Below, piece by piece: positions 47,290 to 57,849 of a stretch of DNA of 64,000 nt (positions are counted from its first letter, which is position 1; every line of letters starts with the position of its first letter). A program made the translations under genes and the position numbers. The notes under the pieces are model-generated. The model did no database searches. It was not told where the DNA came from and saw only the letters and a list, made by a program, of their open reading frames with translations. This DNA comes from Neisseria mucosa (GTDB taxonomy: Bacteria > Pseudomonadota > Gammaproteobacteria > Burkholderiales > Neisseriaceae): positions 310,001-374,000 of the forward strand of contig NZ_CP053939.1 in the NCBI RefSeq assembly GCF_013267835.1, in the 5' to 3' direction.

Positions 47290-48120
47290 ATGGCACATTA
47301 CGCAATCGGAGACATTCAAGGCTGCTTTGACGAGCTGACTTTGCTGCTTGCCAAAATCGGCTTTAATCATGGTACGGACACCCTTTGGCTGGTCGGCGAT
47401 ATTGTCAATCGCGGTCCGAAGTCATTGGAAACCCTGAAATTTGCCAAAGAGCACGACAGCAGTGTGCAAATGGTTTTGGGTAATCATGATTTGCATCTTT
47501 TGGCCGTCGGTTGCGGTGAAGGAACGCTCAAGCGCAGCGATACGGTTGAGCCGATTTTGACCCATCCCGAGAGTCAATCCCTATTGGACTGGCTGCGTCA
47601 TCAACCGCTTTTGGTGCGCGGCAACAGGCATGTGATGGTGCATGCCGGTATTTTGCCGCAATGGTCGGTTGATAAGGCCGAAAGCCTTGCCCGTGAAGCC
47701 GAGGCTGAATTGCAAGGTAAAAAATACAGGAAATTTTTTGGCAAAATGTACGGCAACAAGCCGACTGCGTGGACGGATGATTTGACAGGCTACGAGCGCC
47801 TACGCATGATTGTCAATGTCTTTACCCGTATGCGTGCGCTGACGTACAAAGGCGAATTGGATTACGAATATAAATCCACTTTGAAGAAAATGCCGCTTTA
47901 CCTGCGCCCTTGGTTTAAAGCGCCTGATAGACAGAATTTGGATTATATTACCGTGTTCGGGCATTGGTCGTCATTGGGCTACGTTAACACAGACCAAGTA
48001 ATTGCTTTGGATACCGGCGCGTTGTGGGGCGGAGAGCTGACAGCGGTCAATTTGGATACCAACGAAGTGATACAGGTACCGTCGTTGGGCGGATTGGACT
48101 GGAAAACGGCATTGAAATAG
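47290..48120 (+). CDS. apaH: Symmetrical bis(5'-nucleosyl)-tetraphosphatase
   Basis: Cleaves Ap4A to two ADP and can remove Np4 caps from RNA. 276 residues. The metallophosphatase motifs are complete: GDIQGCFDEL near residue 7, GDIVNRGPKSLE, LGNHDLHLLA and GHWSSLGY, with MVHAGILPQW between. CGGAAA precedes the ATG. A bidirectional DUS terminator follows and separates it from a convergent oxidase gene. Confidence 0.97.
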   Translation: MAHYAIGDIQGCFDELTLLLAKIGFNHGTDTLWLVGDIVNRGPKSLETLKFAKEHDSSVQMVLGNHDLHLLAVGCGEGTLKRSDTVEPILTHPESQSLLDWLRHQPLLVRGNRHVMVHAGILPQWSVDKAESLAREAEAELQGKKYRKFFGKMYGNKPTAWTDDLTGYERLRMIVNVFTRMRALTYKGELDYEYKSTLKKMPLYLRPWFKAPDRQNLDYITVFGHWSSLGYVNTDQVIALDTGALWGGELTAVNLDTNEVIQVPSLGGLDWKTALK

Positions 48121-48133
48121 TTTGGATAAGATG

Positions 48134-48167
48134 AAAGGCCGTCTGAAATGTTTCAGACGGCCTTTTT
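48134..48167. terminator. Bidirectional DUS terminator between apaH and the FAD oxidase gene
   Basis: AAAGGCCGTCTGAAA, 2 bases, TTTCAGACGGCCTTT and a T run, between converging genes. Confidence 0.85.
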
Positions 48168-48174
48168 GTATTGG

Positions 48175-49548
48175 TTAATCCAAAGAAGGCAGGAGTTTTC
48201 CCGGATTCATGATGCCGTAAGGGTCAAGCTGATTTTTGATGGCATGCATCAGAGCAAGTTCGGCCTGTGTGCGCACTCGGGGCAGCCAATGTTTTTTGAT
48301 GATGCCTACGCCGTGTTCGGCGGCAATCGTGCCGTGGCAGGCAAGGATGTTTTCATAAACAATGGTATTGACGGCGTCTTCGTATTGGTAGGCTTCGTTG
48401 CTCAATACGTTGGGCAGGAATGTATTGTAATGCAGGCTGCCGTCGCCTAAATGTCCGAAGCAGACAATTTGTATGCCGGGAAAGTGGGTTTCCAAGGCAG
48501 GCGCGCATTGGCGGACAAAAGCGGCTACTTGGGCGATAGGGACGGCGATGTCGTGTTTGATGCTGGTGCCGAGTTTGCGTTGGGAAGCGGAAATATTTTC
48601 ACGCAGGGTCCACAAATCAGCGCGTTCTTGCTCGGATTGCGCCAAGATGCTGTTTTCCCATCCGTTTTGATAGAGAAATTCGGCAAGCTTTTCATCCAAA
48701 CCTGCGTCGGGAACAGAGTCGGCAAGTTCAATCAAAATATGCCATTCTGCATCGGCAGGCTTTTTGAGTTGGCTGAATTCCGAAGATAAATCGAGGGCAA
48801 AGCGGCTAATTAGCTCGAAACTGGTCAAGCGTTCGGCAAAATGGCCTTGAACAGCGGTCAAAAGCGAGACGGCAGATTCAATATCATCTAGGCCTACCCA
48901 TGCAGTCGCTTTGGTTTTGGGCTGGGCAAAGAGTTTGAGTGTGGCGGCGGTAATGATGCCTAATGTTCCTTCGCTGCCGATAAAAAGATGGCGCAAGTCG
49001 TAGCCGGTCGTGTTTTTGTGTAGGGGCTGAAGGTGGGAAATCAGTTCGCCGTTGGGTAAAACGACTTCCAAACCCAATACCAAATCACGCATGCTGCCGT
49101 AACGCAAGACATTCAAACCGCCTGCATTGCAGGCGATATTGCCGCCGATTTGGCAAGAGCCTTCGCTGGCAAGGCTGAGCGGAAACAGTCGTCCGGCTTC
49201 GGCTGCCGCCTTTTGAGCATTTTGCAAAATCACGCCGGCCTCAACCGTCATGCTGTTGTCGGCAAGATTGATATCACGGATGCGGTTGAGCTTGGAGAGG
49301 TTGAGCAGTACGCCTTCGTTGGTTACCGTCGCGCCGCATAATCCGGTATTGCCGCCTTGCGGGGTGACGCGGATGCGGTTTTCAAAACAGAAACGCATGA
49401 TTTTCTGCACACTTTCGACAGAGTTCGGCTGTAAGACAATATCCGGAGAAGAAGTAAAACGGCGGCGTTGGTCGTTTAACAAGGCCGGAGTGGCTTCGAT
49501 GATTTCAGTGGCAGAAAGAAACGCTGCAAAACGGTCGTGAAGGTGCAT
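48175..49548 (-). CDS. FAD-linked D-2-hydroxyacid oxidase/dehydrogenase (GlcD/D2HGDH type)
   Basis: 457 residues. The N-terminal FAD_binding_4 (PCMH) domain contains VTPQGGNTGLCGATV, GGNIACNAGGLNVLRYG and FIGSEGTLGIIT; the C-terminal FAD-oxidase domain has CFGHLGDGSLHYNTF and ends AEHGVGIIKKHWL and MNPGKLLPS, including metal-binding histidines. Such enzymes oxidise D-lactate, glycolate, D-2-hydroxyglutarate or similar acids and pass electrons to quinone or a flavoprotein. The exact substrate cannot be read. No glcE/glcF partner lies nearby, which argues against glycolate oxidase. Confidence 0.9.
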   Translation of the reverse strand: MHLHDRFAAFLSATEIIEATPALLNDQRRRFTSSPDIVLQPNSVESVQKIMRFCFENRIRVTPQGGNTGLCGATVTNEGVLLNLSKLNRIRDINLADNSMTVEAGVILQNAQKAAAEAGRLFPLSLASEGSCQIGGNIACNAGGLNVLRYGSMRDLVLGLEVVLPNGELISHLQPLHKNTTGYDLRHLFIGSEGTLGIITAATLKLFAQPKTKATAWVGLDDIESAVSLLTAVQGHFAERLTSFELISRFALDLSSEFSQLKKPADAEWHILIELADSVPDAGLDEKLAEFLYQNGWENSILAQSEQERADLWTLRENISASQRKLGTSIKHDIAVPIAQVAAFVRQCAPALETHFPGIQIVCFGHLGDGSLHYNTFLPNVLSNEAYQYEDAVNTIVYENILACHGTIAAEHGVGIIKKHWLPRVRTQAELALMHAIKNQLDPYGIMNPGKLLPSLD

Positions 49549-49591
49549 GGCGGTCAGACGGAAATATTGGGAAGGGAAGATGAAGGAATGT

Positions 49592-49628
49592 AAAAAAGCA
49601 GGATACGCAATGGTATCCTGCTTTTTTT
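49592..49628 (-). terminator. Intrinsic terminator of the Ala-rich lipoprotein gene
   Basis: GCAGGATAC and GTATCCTGC form a 9-bp stem around 6 bases, extended by A and T runs on either side; on the minus strand it ends in a T run 16 bases past the stop. Confidence 0.88.
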
Positions 49629-49643
49629 ATATTCAAAAGAATA

Positions 49644-49910
49644 TTATTTAGCAGCTTCAGAAGCGGCAGAAGCAGCGGCATCAGTAGCAGACGCAGCAGC
49701 TTCAGTAGCAGAAGCAGCGGCTTCAGTAGCAGAAGCAGCAGCTTCGGTAGCGGCAGAAGCAGCGGCATCAGCAGTAGAAGCAGCAGCTTCAGTAGCAGAA
49801 GCAGCGGCTTCAGAAGCAGCAGAAGCGGCAGTTTCAGCAGCTTTATCAGCACCGCCACAAGCGGCCAAAGCTAAAGACAACAAAGCAGCAGCGAACAGAG
49901 ATTTTTTCAT
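49644..49910 (-). CDS. Small Ala-rich repeat lipoprotein
   Basis: 88 residues. The lipobox LAAC places the lipidated Cys at residue 18. From about residue 25 to the end the protein is almost only Ala, Ser, Thr, Glu and Asp in a seven-residue repeat (A-T-E-A-A-A-S and variants), predicted as one long helix with Ala at heptad positions. It ends in Lys. Composition recalls Lpp-type helical lipoproteins and the Ala-rich neisserial surface lipoproteins, but I recognise no family. Strong terminator and own promoter region suggest a well-expressed single gene. Confidence 0.82.
   Translation of the reverse strand: MKKSLFAAALLSLALAACGGADKAAETAASAASEAAASATEAAASTADAAASAATEAAASATEAAASATEAAASATDAAASAASEAAK
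49650..49838 (-). repeat. 21-base tandem coding repeats
   Basis: Units close to GCAGAAGCAGCGGCTTCAGTA on the plus strand recur with substitutions, each encoding the heptad ATEAAAS. Near-identical adjacent units could change number by slippage without shifting frame. Confidence 0.75.
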
Positions 49911-50418
49911 TTTTAAGAACCTTTTTTAAATCGATTTAAACTAAAAATAGCCGTCAGACGGCCTATACAGTAGAAATTCATTGCTGAATTTTTCAATATT
50001 ATGCCCCACGGGATAGGTCAATGCAACGTTGCGTAACCGTTTGCCGGCTAAAATCAATACGAAAATAGTGAAAATAATGTAAATCATATTGGCGCGCGAA
50101 AAATCATCTAAAAATATTCATTATTAATGAAGATTTTAAAAATATATTGTATTCAATGGTTTGTGTATTTTTATTTGTTATTGGTTTTAAGGGTTTGGAA
50201 TGTTTTTGCTTTGGGGAAGTTTTTTGTAATTTAATCACTTTGTGTTGTGAAAAAGCAACTTCTGCGTATTGAAATCATTTGATTTTGCTTTTTTATATAG
50301 GCTTTTATCTTTTTGTCGCATTTGCACGGGGTATTTATTAAAGCAAGCCGATTGTTTGGTTGCGGCTGTGATAGAATAACTGTAACGTAACTTTTAAATA
50401 TTGATTAAGGACGGCATG
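49911..50418. other. Long AT-rich intergenic region before slyD
   Basis: 508 bases divergent between the lipoprotein gene and slyD. It holds one half-site of an uptake sequence (about 49956) and is very AT-rich from 50090 to 50330, with no reading frame or RNA gene that I can support. Promoters for both genes must be here. Confidence 0.5.
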
Positions 50419-50901
50419 ATGTCTATTGTTAAAAATTCCGTAGTTTCCCTGCATTATGAAATGTACGATGCCAACAACCAGCTGTTGGACAAAACCGAAG
50501 AGCCGATTGCTTACCTGCATGGCGGTTATGACGGTATTTTCCCTTTGGTGGAAGAGGCGTTGCACGGCAAAAATGTAGGCGATACCGTCGAAGTGGCTTT
50601 GTCGCCCGATGATGCTTTCGGCGAACAAGATCCTGAGTTGGTGCGCATTGAAGATGTCAGCGTGTTCCCTGTTGAAGTAGAAGTCGGCATGATGTTTGAA
50701 GCCGATGATCCGGAAACCGGCGATGTATTAATTTATCGTGTAACCGATGTTGCCGACGGCAAAGCCGTGGTGGACGGCAACCATCCTTTGGCCGGTATGA
50801 AAGTATTGTTCAAGGCGACTGTTGAGGGTGTGCGCGATGCGACCGAGGAAGAAATTGCCCACGGTCACGTACACGGTCCGCACGGTCATCACCATCACTA
50901 A
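50419..50901 (+). CDS. slyD: FKBP-type peptidyl-prolyl isomerase, SlyD type
   Basis: 160 residues from the second of two adjacent ATG codons, seven bases after AAGGA. The FKBP fold with an inserted IF chaperone domain is seen: VSLHYEMYDANNQLLDKTEEPIAYLHGGYDGIFPLVEEALHGK, then EVALSPDDAFGEQDPELV, and NHPLAGMKVLFKATV. The C-terminal tail HGHVHGPHGHHHH is the metal-binding stretch of SlyD, which binds nickel or zinc. Neisseria lacks NiFe hydrogenase, so the tail more likely serves zinc or general metal handling; that is inference. Confidence 0.94.
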   Translation: MSIVKNSVVSLHYEMYDANNQLLDKTEEPIAYLHGGYDGIFPLVEEALHGKNVGDTVEVALSPDDAFGEQDPELVRIEDVSVFPVEVEVGMMFEADDPETGDVLIYRVTDVADGKAVVDGNHPLAGMKVLFKATVEGVRDATEEEIAHGHVHGPHGHHHH

Positions 50902-50919
50902 TCAGGCTTAACGCATGAT

Positions 50920-50967
50920 AAAGGCCGTCTGAAAAGGAATGAAATCCTCCTTTTCAGACGGCCTTTA
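50920..50967 (+). terminator. DUS terminator after slyD
   Basis: AAAGGCCGTCTGAAAAGGA pairs with TCCTTTTCAGACGGCCTTT over 19 bp, the longest DUS stem in the window. Confidence 0.85.
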
Positions 50968-51118
50968 AGTTTTTACAAGACAGATAAATAGGAAATTTTG
51001 GCTCAGGTCAAATCAAGCGGGGAAATATGGGGTTTGTTTGAGACTACAATGAATTACATATCACGGTGCGGCAGAATCTGTATTAAGATTCAGATATTGG
51101 TAAAACAGGCAGAATACA

Positions 51119-54100
51119 ATGAGTGAAACATTGGAGCAGCAGGCGGTGCAGGCCGGTATTGATTTAGGTTACCACGACATCAACGGCACTTATCATGTGA
51201 CCAAAACGGAAGTTTTGGAATCGATTGTCGCTATTTTGGATAAAAGCAAACCGGATTCAGACGGCCTTTATTTGAATACGATGGTTGCGCATGAAAACGG
51301 CGAAGAATCTTTACAGATGCCGTCTGAATTTCATGGCGCTGAAGCGGTCGTATTGATTGATGAAGCAAATAAATGTCAGACCTTGACTTTGTATCCGGGC
51401 GACAACGATACGCTTTGGATTAAGCTGCCCCAACTGGCTTGCGGTTATTACACCTTGTCGGCCGAGACCGGCGGCAAAAGTTGCCTTGTGCGCCTGATTG
51501 TTGCGCCTGAATCGGTTTATCAGCCTAAACTGCTTGCCAATGGCGGACGGATGAATGGTTTGACCATGCATTTGTACAGCCTGCGTTCTGAGCGCAACTG
51601 GGGCATAGGCGACTTTACTGATTTGCTGAACCTGATGAAATATGCGGCGGAGAAAAAGCTGGATTTTGTCGGTATCAACCCTTTGCACGCTTTGTTTACC
51701 AGCAAGCCCGCCTTTGCCAGCCCGTATAGCCCTTCTTCGCGCGAATGGCTCAATCCGATTTATTTGGATGTTGAGAAGGTCGGTGCGTTCACTTATAACG
51801 AGCAACTAAAAAACTGGCTGGCACAACCGAAAATCCGTCAGCGCATCGCTGCTTTGCGTATCACGGAAACGGTGACTTATACAGCGGTTTGGGCATGCAA
51901 GCGTGATGCGCTGCACATGGCGTTTAACGCGTTTGAACAAGATACCTGCGAAGCCGCGGAAAATGAACGCGCTGTATTTGAAGCTTTTGTATTAGAAAAA
52001 GGCAAGGCTTTGCAGGGCTTCGGTTTGTTTGAGGCTTTGGACCAGTATTACAGCCGTCCCGGACAAGTGGGTTGGCAGTCATGGCCGTCTGAATTTCATC
52101 AACCCGATGGCGAAGCGGTAGAAAAATTCGCGCGCAGCCATGAACGTGAAATCCGTTTTTATATGTGGCTGCAATGGCTTTGCGCGGAGCAGTTGCGCGA
52201 AGTCAACCAAGCCGCTGCCGAATACGGTGTCAAACTCGGTATTTACGGCGATTTGGCAGTCGGCGTGGCGCGCGGCAGCGCGGATACTTGGTTAAACCGC
52301 CAAGATTATTGTATGGACTTGTCAGTCGGCGCGCCGCCCGATCCTTTGGGGCCGACAGGGCAGAATTGGGATTTGCCGCCACTTAATCCGTTGATGTTGA
52401 AGCATACGGGCTATGAAAAATTTGCCCATCTGTTGCGCGAAAACATGCGTCTGTATGGCGTATTGCGGATCGACCATGTAATGGCATTGTGTCGTTTGTG
52501 GTGGGTATTAAACGGTAAAACGGCGGATTTCGGCGCGTATGTGCATTACGATGCCGAAGTGATGTTTGCTATTTTGGCGTTGGAAAGCCGGCGCAACCGT
52601 TGCGTCATCATCGGCGAAGATTTGGGAACGGTACCTGACGAAGCCCGCCATCTGCTCAACCGCTATCAGGTGTTCTCGTACAAAGTAATGTATTTCAGCA
52701 AGGGCTGGAACGGTTTCCAATTGCCGGAAGAATACCCCGAGCAGGCGATTACGGTCATCAGCACCCACGATGTTGCGCCCTTGGCAGGCTATTGGACAGG
52801 CAAAGATTTGGATACGATGTTCAAACTCGGTACTCTGCCTGATGCAGCCGCTTTTCAGACGGCCTTGGATGAGCGCGAACACGATAAAGCCGATTTGCTG
52901 GATAAATTGAAAGAAACCGGCTGTCTGGGTGCAGACGTACAAATGCCGGCAAAAGCCGATGAAACCTTGTTGGCGGCTTTGCACAAATACGGCGCATTGA
53001 GCCGCAGCAAGCTTTACGCCGTACAACTGGAAAACCTGCTGGGCGTCATTGATAATCTGAATGTCCCGGGTGTAACCGAAGGCTATCCGAACTGGGCGCA
53101 AAAAATGCCGGTTTCTTTGGAAGATTTCCTACAACACCGCCTCATGGGCGGCCAACTTGCCATTATTGACGAGGTACGCATGAAAACAAACAGCCAAATC
53201 AAGACTTATCATGAACTTGACCAAATCGAGCGCGATACGGTCGAAAGCCTGTTTCTTGCCACCCATAGCGATGTGTTCGCTTATCTGGGACGACACCGCC
53301 TTCCAGAGGGTGATGAAGTAGTACGCGTTTTGATTCCCGGCGCAGTAAGCGTGGATATTGTGAACCGCCGCAGCGGCGAACTCATCGTGCCGTCTGAAAA
53401 AATTGATGAACGCGGTTTCTTTGTGGCCGTCTTGCCCGATGATGCGCCCGATTACGCTTTGCGTATCCGTTACACCGAAGACACCGAGCCAGTGATTGAA
53501 GAAGACCCTTATCATTTCAGCTCTGCGTTGCAAGACATGGATTCCTGGCTGTTGGCCGAAGGCAAACACCTGCGTCCTTATGAGACTTTAGGCGCGCATT
53601 TTGCCGAGTTGGACGGCGTGAAGGGCGTACGCTTTGCCGTCTGGGCGCCCAATGCGCAACGCGTTTCCGTTATCGGCGAGTTCAACAACTGGGACGGCCG
53701 CCGCCATGTGATGCGTTTCCACCGCGACAACGGCATTTGGGACATCTTCATTCCTGCCGTCAAACTCAACGCCCTCTACAAATTTGAAATCCGCGATGCC
53801 AACGGTAATGTACGTGAAAAAGCCGACCCGTATGCTTTCGGTGCGGAACTGCGCCCGACCACGGCATCTATCGTGCGCGGTTTGCCTGACGAAGTGGAAG
53901 AACCGGCCTTCCGCGCCCGTGCCAATGCCATTGATGCGCCGATCAGCATTTATGAAGTACATTTGGGTTCGTGGAAGCGCAATCCGGAAAACAATTACTG
54001 GCTGACTTACGAACAGCTGGCCAAAGAGCTGGTGGCATACGTCAAAGACATGGGCTTTACCCATATCGAGTTCCTGCCTGTTTCCGAATATCCGTTTGAC

Positions 54101-55405
54101 GGCTCATGGGGCTATCAGGCAACCGGATTGTATGCGCCGACCAGTCGTTTCGGTTCGCCGGAAGAATTGCGCGCATTGATTAAAGCCGCGCACGACGAGG
54201 GCATCAGCGTTATCCTCGACTGGGTGGTCGGCCACTTCCCGACCGACGACCACGGCCTGGCCAAGTTTGACGGCACCGCGCTGTACGAACACGCCGACCC
54301 GCGCGAAGGCTACCATCAAGACTGGAACACCTTGATTTACAACTTCGGCAGAAACGAAGTGAAAAACTTCCTGCAAGGCAACGCCCTGTATTGGATAGAA
54401 CGTTTCGGCTTCGACGGTATCCGCGTTGACGCGGTTGCTTCCATGATTTACCGCAACTACTCGCGCAAAGACGGCGAGTGGATTCCGAACCAATATGGCG
54501 GCCATGAAAACCTTGAAGCCATCGCTTTCCTGCGCGATACCAACACCATGTTGAAAGAGGAAGTTCCGGCTGCGACTGAAATCGCCGAAGAGTCTACTTC
54601 ATTTGCCAATGTAACCCGTCAAGAAGGTTTGAACTTCAGCTTCAAATGGAATATGGGCTGGATGAATGATACTTTGCGTTACATGATGGAAGATCCCATC
54701 AACCGCAAATATCACCACAACAAAATGACCTTCGGCATGATGTACCAGTACAGCGAAAACTTTGTTCTGCCGCTTTCACACGATGAAGTCGTGCACGGCA
54801 AACGCTCGCTGCTCGGACGTATGCCCGGCGACTGCTGGCAGCAATTTGCCAACCTGCGCGCCTACTACGGCTTTATGTACGGTTTCCCCGGCAAAAAACT
54901 TTTGTTCATGGGCAGCGAGTTTGCGCAAGGCCGCGAGTGGAACTACAACGAAGGGCTGGATTGGTTCCTGCTGGAGCAAGAGGGCGGCTGGCACAAAGGC
55001 GTGCAAGACTTCGTACGCGAATTGAACCATGTCTATAAAGACACCGCGCCGCTTTACCAATTGGACCAATGGCCGGAAGGCTTTGAGTGGCTGGTCGCCG
55101 ACGATGGTAATAATTCCGTATTCGTCTTCGAGCGACGCGACCGCGAAGGCAACCGCGTTATCGTTATTAGCAACTTCACGCCTGTGGTGCGCGAAGGCTA
55201 CCGCTTCGGCGTGAATTCTGCCGGCGAATACCGCGAAATCCTCAATTCGGACGACCTGCATTACAAAGGCAGCGGCGTTTCTGCCGGCGCAACGGTGGAG
55301 ACAGAAGAAGTTTGGTCGCATGGCAAACCAAATTCCCTGTCTGTTACCGTACCACCGTTGGCAACCGTTTACCTGTATCAGGCGGCAGTCAAAGACGAAG
55401 CGTAA
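51119..55405 (+). CDS. Fused amylomaltase (MalQ) and glycogen branching enzyme (GlgB)
   Basis: One uninterrupted frame of 1428 residues. Residues 1 to about 690 are a complete 4-alpha-glucanotransferase: [17 protein letters not shown], nucleophile D452 (LRIDHVMAL), acid E500 ([10 protein letters not shown]) and D551 (ISTHDVAPL), almost the numbering of E. coli MalQ. From about 700 a complete branching enzyme begins: N1 domain, CBM48 ([24 protein letters not shown] near 831), then nucleophile D1104 (GIRVDAVAS), acid E1154 (ATEIAEES), and H1221/D1222 ([10 protein letters not shown]). The summed length equals the two separate enzymes, so the linker is negligible. MalQ transfers linear glucan segments and GlgB creates alpha-1,6 branches. 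glgX and glgP follow. Uptake sequences lie inside at 51256 and 52854. Confidence 0.95.
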   Translation: MSETLEQQAVQAGIDLGYHDINGTYHVTKTEVLESIVAILDKSKPDSDGLYLNTMVAHENGEESLQMPSEFHGAEAVVLIDEANKCQTLTLYPGDNDTLWIKLPQLACGYYTLSAETGGKSCLVRLIVAPESVYQPKLLANGGRMNGLTMHLYSLRSERNWGIGDFTDLLNLMKYAAEKKLDFVGINPLHALFTSKPAFASPYSPSSREWLNPIYLDVEKVGAFTYNEQLKNWLAQPKIRQRIAALRITETVTYTAVWACKRDALHMAFNAFEQDTCEAAENERAVFEAFVLEKGKALQGFGLFEALDQYYSRPGQVGWQSWPSEFHQPDGEAVEKFARSHEREIRFYMWLQWLCAEQLREVNQAAAEYGVKLGIYGDLAVGVARGSADTWLNRQDYCMDLSVGAPPDPLGPTGQNWDLPPLNPLMLKHTGYEKFAHLLRENMRLYGVLRIDHVMALCRLWWVLNGKTADFGAYVHYDAEVMFAILALESRRNRCVIIGEDLGTVPDEARHLLNRYQVFSYKVMYFSKGWNGFQLPEEYPEQAITVISTHDVAPLAGYWTGKDLDTMFKLGTLPDAAAFQTALDEREHDKADLLDKLKETGCLGADVQMPAKADETLLAALHKYGALSRSKLYAVQLENLLGVIDNLNVPGVTEGYPNWAQKMPVSLEDFLQHRLMGGQLAIIDEVRMKTNSQIKTYHELDQIERDTVESLFLATHSDVFAYLGRHRLPEGDEVVRVLIPGAVSVDIVNRRSGELIVPSEKIDERGFFVAVLPDDAPDYALRIRYTEDTEPVIEEDPYHFSSALQDMDSWLLAEGKHLRPYETLGAHFAELDGVKGVRFAVWAPNAQRVSVIGEFNNWDGRRHVMRFHRDNGIWDIFIPAVKLNALYKFEIRDANGNVREKADPYAFGAELRPTTASIVRGLPDEVEEPAFRARANAIDAPISIYEVHLGSWKRNPENNYWLTYEQLAKELVAYVKDMGFTHIEFLPVSEYPFDGSWGYQATGLYAPTSRFGSPEELRALIKAAHDEGISVILDWVVGHFPTDDHGLAKFDGTALYEHADPREGYHQDWNTLIYNFGRNEVKNFLQGNALYWIERFGFDGIRVDAVASMIYRNYSRKDGEWIPNQYGGHENLEAIAFLRDTNTMLKEEVPAATEIAEESTSFANVTRQEGLNFSFKWNMGWMNDTLRYMMEDPINRKYHHNKMTFGMMYQYSENFVLPLSHDEVVHGKRSLLGRMPGDCWQQFANLRAYYGFMYGFPGKKLLFMGSEFAQGREWNYNEGLDWFLLEQEGGWHKGVQDFVRELNHVYKDTAPLYQLDQWPEGFEWLVADDGNNSVFVFERRDREGNRVIVISNFTPVVREGYRFGVNSAGEYREILNSDDLHYKGSGVSAGATVETEEVWSHGKPNSLSVTVPPLATVYLYQAAVKDEA

Positions 55406-55478
55406 ATCAACTTTGAGGGTGGGCATCATGCCTGCCCAATCAGCTGAAAATTAAAAGATAGTGGTATAAATATGACTC

Positions 55479-55509
55479 AAGGCCGTCTGAAAGATTTTCA
55501 GACGGCCTT
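55479..55509 (+). terminator. DUS hairpin between malQ-glgB and glgX
   Basis: AAGGCCGTCTGAAA and TTTTCAGACGGCCTT around a 2- to 3-base loop, with a weak T tail. It separates two glycogen genes and may only partly terminate. Confidence 0.6.
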
Positions 55510-55550
55510 ATATTGGACACGAAACCAAATACATACCAAGGAATCATTCT

Positions 55551-57536
55551 ATGTCTGCCAAATCATGGCATATCGAGGAAGGCAAGCCTTATCCCATGGG
55601 CGCGACCCTGACAAGCAAGGGCGCGAATTTTACTTTGTTTTCCATCAATGCCGAAAAGGTCGAATTGTGTCTGTTTGATAAAGATAAAGAAACCCGTTTG
55701 GAGATGCCTTCGCGGCGCGGTTCGGTATTTTACGGATTTGTGCCGGACGTTAAGGCAGGGCAGCGATACGGTTTCCGCGTGTATGGGCGTGAAAACGCAG
55801 AATACGGCTCATGTTTCAACCCCAATAAATTGCTGATTGACCCGTATTCCAAAAAAATTGACGGCAAACCAAACTACCGTAACGCCGAAGAAATGGCATG
55901 GTTCAGGCCGGAAGATGAACGCGACAATGCCGCCGTTGCGCCCAAAAGCGTCGTGGTCGGACGCAGCCGATTCAATTGGGCCAAAGATTGCCGTCCGGAA
56001 ATACCGTGGGGCAAAACCGTTATTTATGAAGCCCATGTCAAAGGGTTGACCAAGCAATTCCCCGATTTGAAGTACGCAGGCACTTATAAAGCTTTGTGCG
56101 ATAAACGGGTTTTAGCCTATTTGCAAGAATTGGGGGTAACGACGGTCGAGCTGCTGCCGATTCATTATCATCTGGATGAATACCATCTTCAGCAGATGGG
56201 TTTGAGCAATTATTGGGGCTACAACACTTATTCCCATTTTGCCGTCGAACCGTCTTATGCCGACAATCCCGAACGTGCGGCGGCGGAATTTAAACAAGCG
56301 GTCAAAGCCCTGCATCAGGCAGGTTTGGAAGTGATTTTGGATGTCGTGTACAACCACACGGCCGAGCAGGACGACAAAGGCCCGATGCTGTGTCAGCGCG
56401 GTATCGACAACACCTTATGGTATTGGCACACCCCTTACGGCAATTATGAAAACTGGTCGGGTTGCGGCAATACGCTCAATATTGTCCGACGCGACGTTAC
56501 CCGTTGGGCGGCAGACAGCCTGCGCTATTGGGCGGAAGAGTTTCATATCGACGGCTTTCGTTTCGATTTGGGAACCGTATTGGGACGCGAGCCTGATTTC
56601 CAATCGTACGGCCGTTTTTTCCAAGTCCTGTATCAAGACCCGGTTTTGGCCGGTTTGAAGCTGATTGTCGAAGCATGGGACATCGGCGAGGGCGGCTATC
56701 ACTTGGGTAATTTCCCGCAACCTTTTGCCGAATGGAACGGCCGTTTCCGTGATGACATGCGCGCGTTTTGGTCATGGGAAAGCGGCAATTTGGGCGCATT
56801 TGCCGAACGCTTGGCCGGGTCGTCCGATATTTTCAACCATAGCGGCCGCCACCCGTCCGCCAGCATCAACTTCATCACTGCACACGACGGCTTCACTCTG
56901 CGTGATTTGGTCAGCTACAACGAAAAACACAACGAAGCCAACGGCGAAAACAACCGCGACGGGCATAATGAAAACATCAGCTACAACCACGGCGTAGAAG
57001 GCGAAACCGATGATGAAGAGGTGTTGCTCAACCGCGAATACACCTCCAAAGCGCTGCTTGCCTCCTTGTTTTTATCCAACGGTACGCCCATGCTTTTGGC
57101 AGGCGATGAGTTCGGCAACAGTCAGCAAGGCAACAACAACAGCTACTGCCAAGATAATCCGATTACATGGTTGGATTGGCAAAATGAGCCTCATGAGTTG
57201 CAAAATTACACTCAAGCGCTGATACGCGTACGCAGCCGAATCAAGCTGCTGACAGATGATTGCTGGTGGGAAAAAGAGCGTGTGCAATGGCTCAATGCGG
57301 ACGGCAGCCCGATGACCGAATATTGTTGGCATAACAGGGGCAGTAAGGCGATTCAGGTTGTTTTGGACGATGAATGGCTGCTGTTGGTCAATGCCAAACG
57401 TAGTCGTCAGTTATTTAACCTGCCTCAAGGCAATTGGGAAATTTCTTGCGTACCATCTGAGAAATTTAATTACGAAGAGGCTGGAAAATGTGTTGTCGAA
57501 CACATGGGGATTTGGGTTTTACATAAAACGAATTAA
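55551..57536 (+). CDS. glgX: Glycogen debranching enzyme GlgX
   Basis: 661 residues (E. coli 657). Hydrolyses alpha-1,6 branches of phosphorylase-limit glycogen. The CBM48 domain (KPYPMGATLTSKGANFTLFSINAEKVELCLFD) is followed by a GH13 barrel: DVVYNHTAEQD, nucleophile Asp in GFRFDLGTVLGR, acid Glu in LIVEAWDIGEGGYHLGNFP and the third acid in NFITAHDGFTLRDLV. AAGGAA precedes the ATG. It works downstream of GlgP, releasing maltotetraose that the MalQ part of the neighbouring fusion can recycle. Confidence 0.96.
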   Translation: MSAKSWHIEEGKPYPMGATLTSKGANFTLFSINAEKVELCLFDKDKETRLEMPSRRGSVFYGFVPDVKAGQRYGFRVYGRENAEYGSCFNPNKLLIDPYSKKIDGKPNYRNAEEMAWFRPEDERDNAAVAPKSVVVGRSRFNWAKDCRPEIPWGKTVIYEAHVKGLTKQFPDLKYAGTYKALCDKRVLAYLQELGVTTVELLPIHYHLDEYHLQQMGLSNYWGYNTYSHFAVEPSYADNPERAAAEFKQAVKALHQAGLEVILDVVYNHTAEQDDKGPMLCQRGIDNTLWYWHTPYGNYENWSGCGNTLNIVRRDVTRWAADSLRYWAEEFHIDGFRFDLGTVLGREPDFQSYGRFFQVLYQDPVLAGLKLIVEAWDIGEGGYHLGNFPQPFAEWNGRFRDDMRAFWSWESGNLGAFAERLAGSSDIFNHSGRHPSASINFITAHDGFTLRDLVSYNEKHNEANGENNRDGHNENISYNHGVEGETDDEEVLLNREYTSKALLASLFLSNGTPMLLAGDEFGNSQQGNNNSYCQDNPITWLDWQNEPHELQNYTQALIRVRSRIKLLTDDCWWEKERVQWLNADGSPMTEYCWHNRGSKAIQVVLDDEWLLLVNAKRSRQLFNLPQGNWEISCVPSEKFNYEEAGKCVVEHMGIWVLHKTN

Positions 57537-57849
57537 ATGAAAACCAAGCCGTTATTGTGTTAACTCTTTGATATTTCGTCTGTATCCGTTGGGCCGAAGC
57601 TTGCATGGCATAAATGGAAATGCCGATGAGATGATGAGTGGTTTAATTTGTAATTAAATGTTTTATAAAGAAAAAATAATACGGAGTTGAATCTTTCAGT
57701 TATAATCCGTATCAAACCTGAAACAAACCTACCTATAAATTTTTCAGACGGCATTTATACTTCTTCAGGCCGTCTGAAAACTGAATGACGTTGTTTCTAT
57801 AAACCATCAGGCGCGTTGTCCAAGTGCCTCAAATGAAAGAAAGGCTTCC
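57537..57849. other. Intergenic region between glgX and glgP
   Basis: 313 bases, AT-rich, with a perfect TATAAT at 57701-57706 (no convincing -35) and an inverted DUS pair at about 57743-57780 in which one arm is altered (GACGGCAT). It suggests that glgP has its own promoter. Confidence 0.5.

Noticed and set aside
49650..49838. Tandem repeats as a possible CRISPR array
   Set aside because: Repeats are contiguous, coding and without unique spacers; no cas genes are present.
49505..49858. Leucine-rich frame on the strand of the Ala-rich lipoprotein
   Set aside because: It is the lipoprotein repeat read in another frame; the runs of Leu arise from the repeat alone.
55455..55475. Correia-type repeat end (ATAGTGG string)
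   Set aside because: Only seven bases resemble the Correia terminus, and no second inverted end was found nearby.
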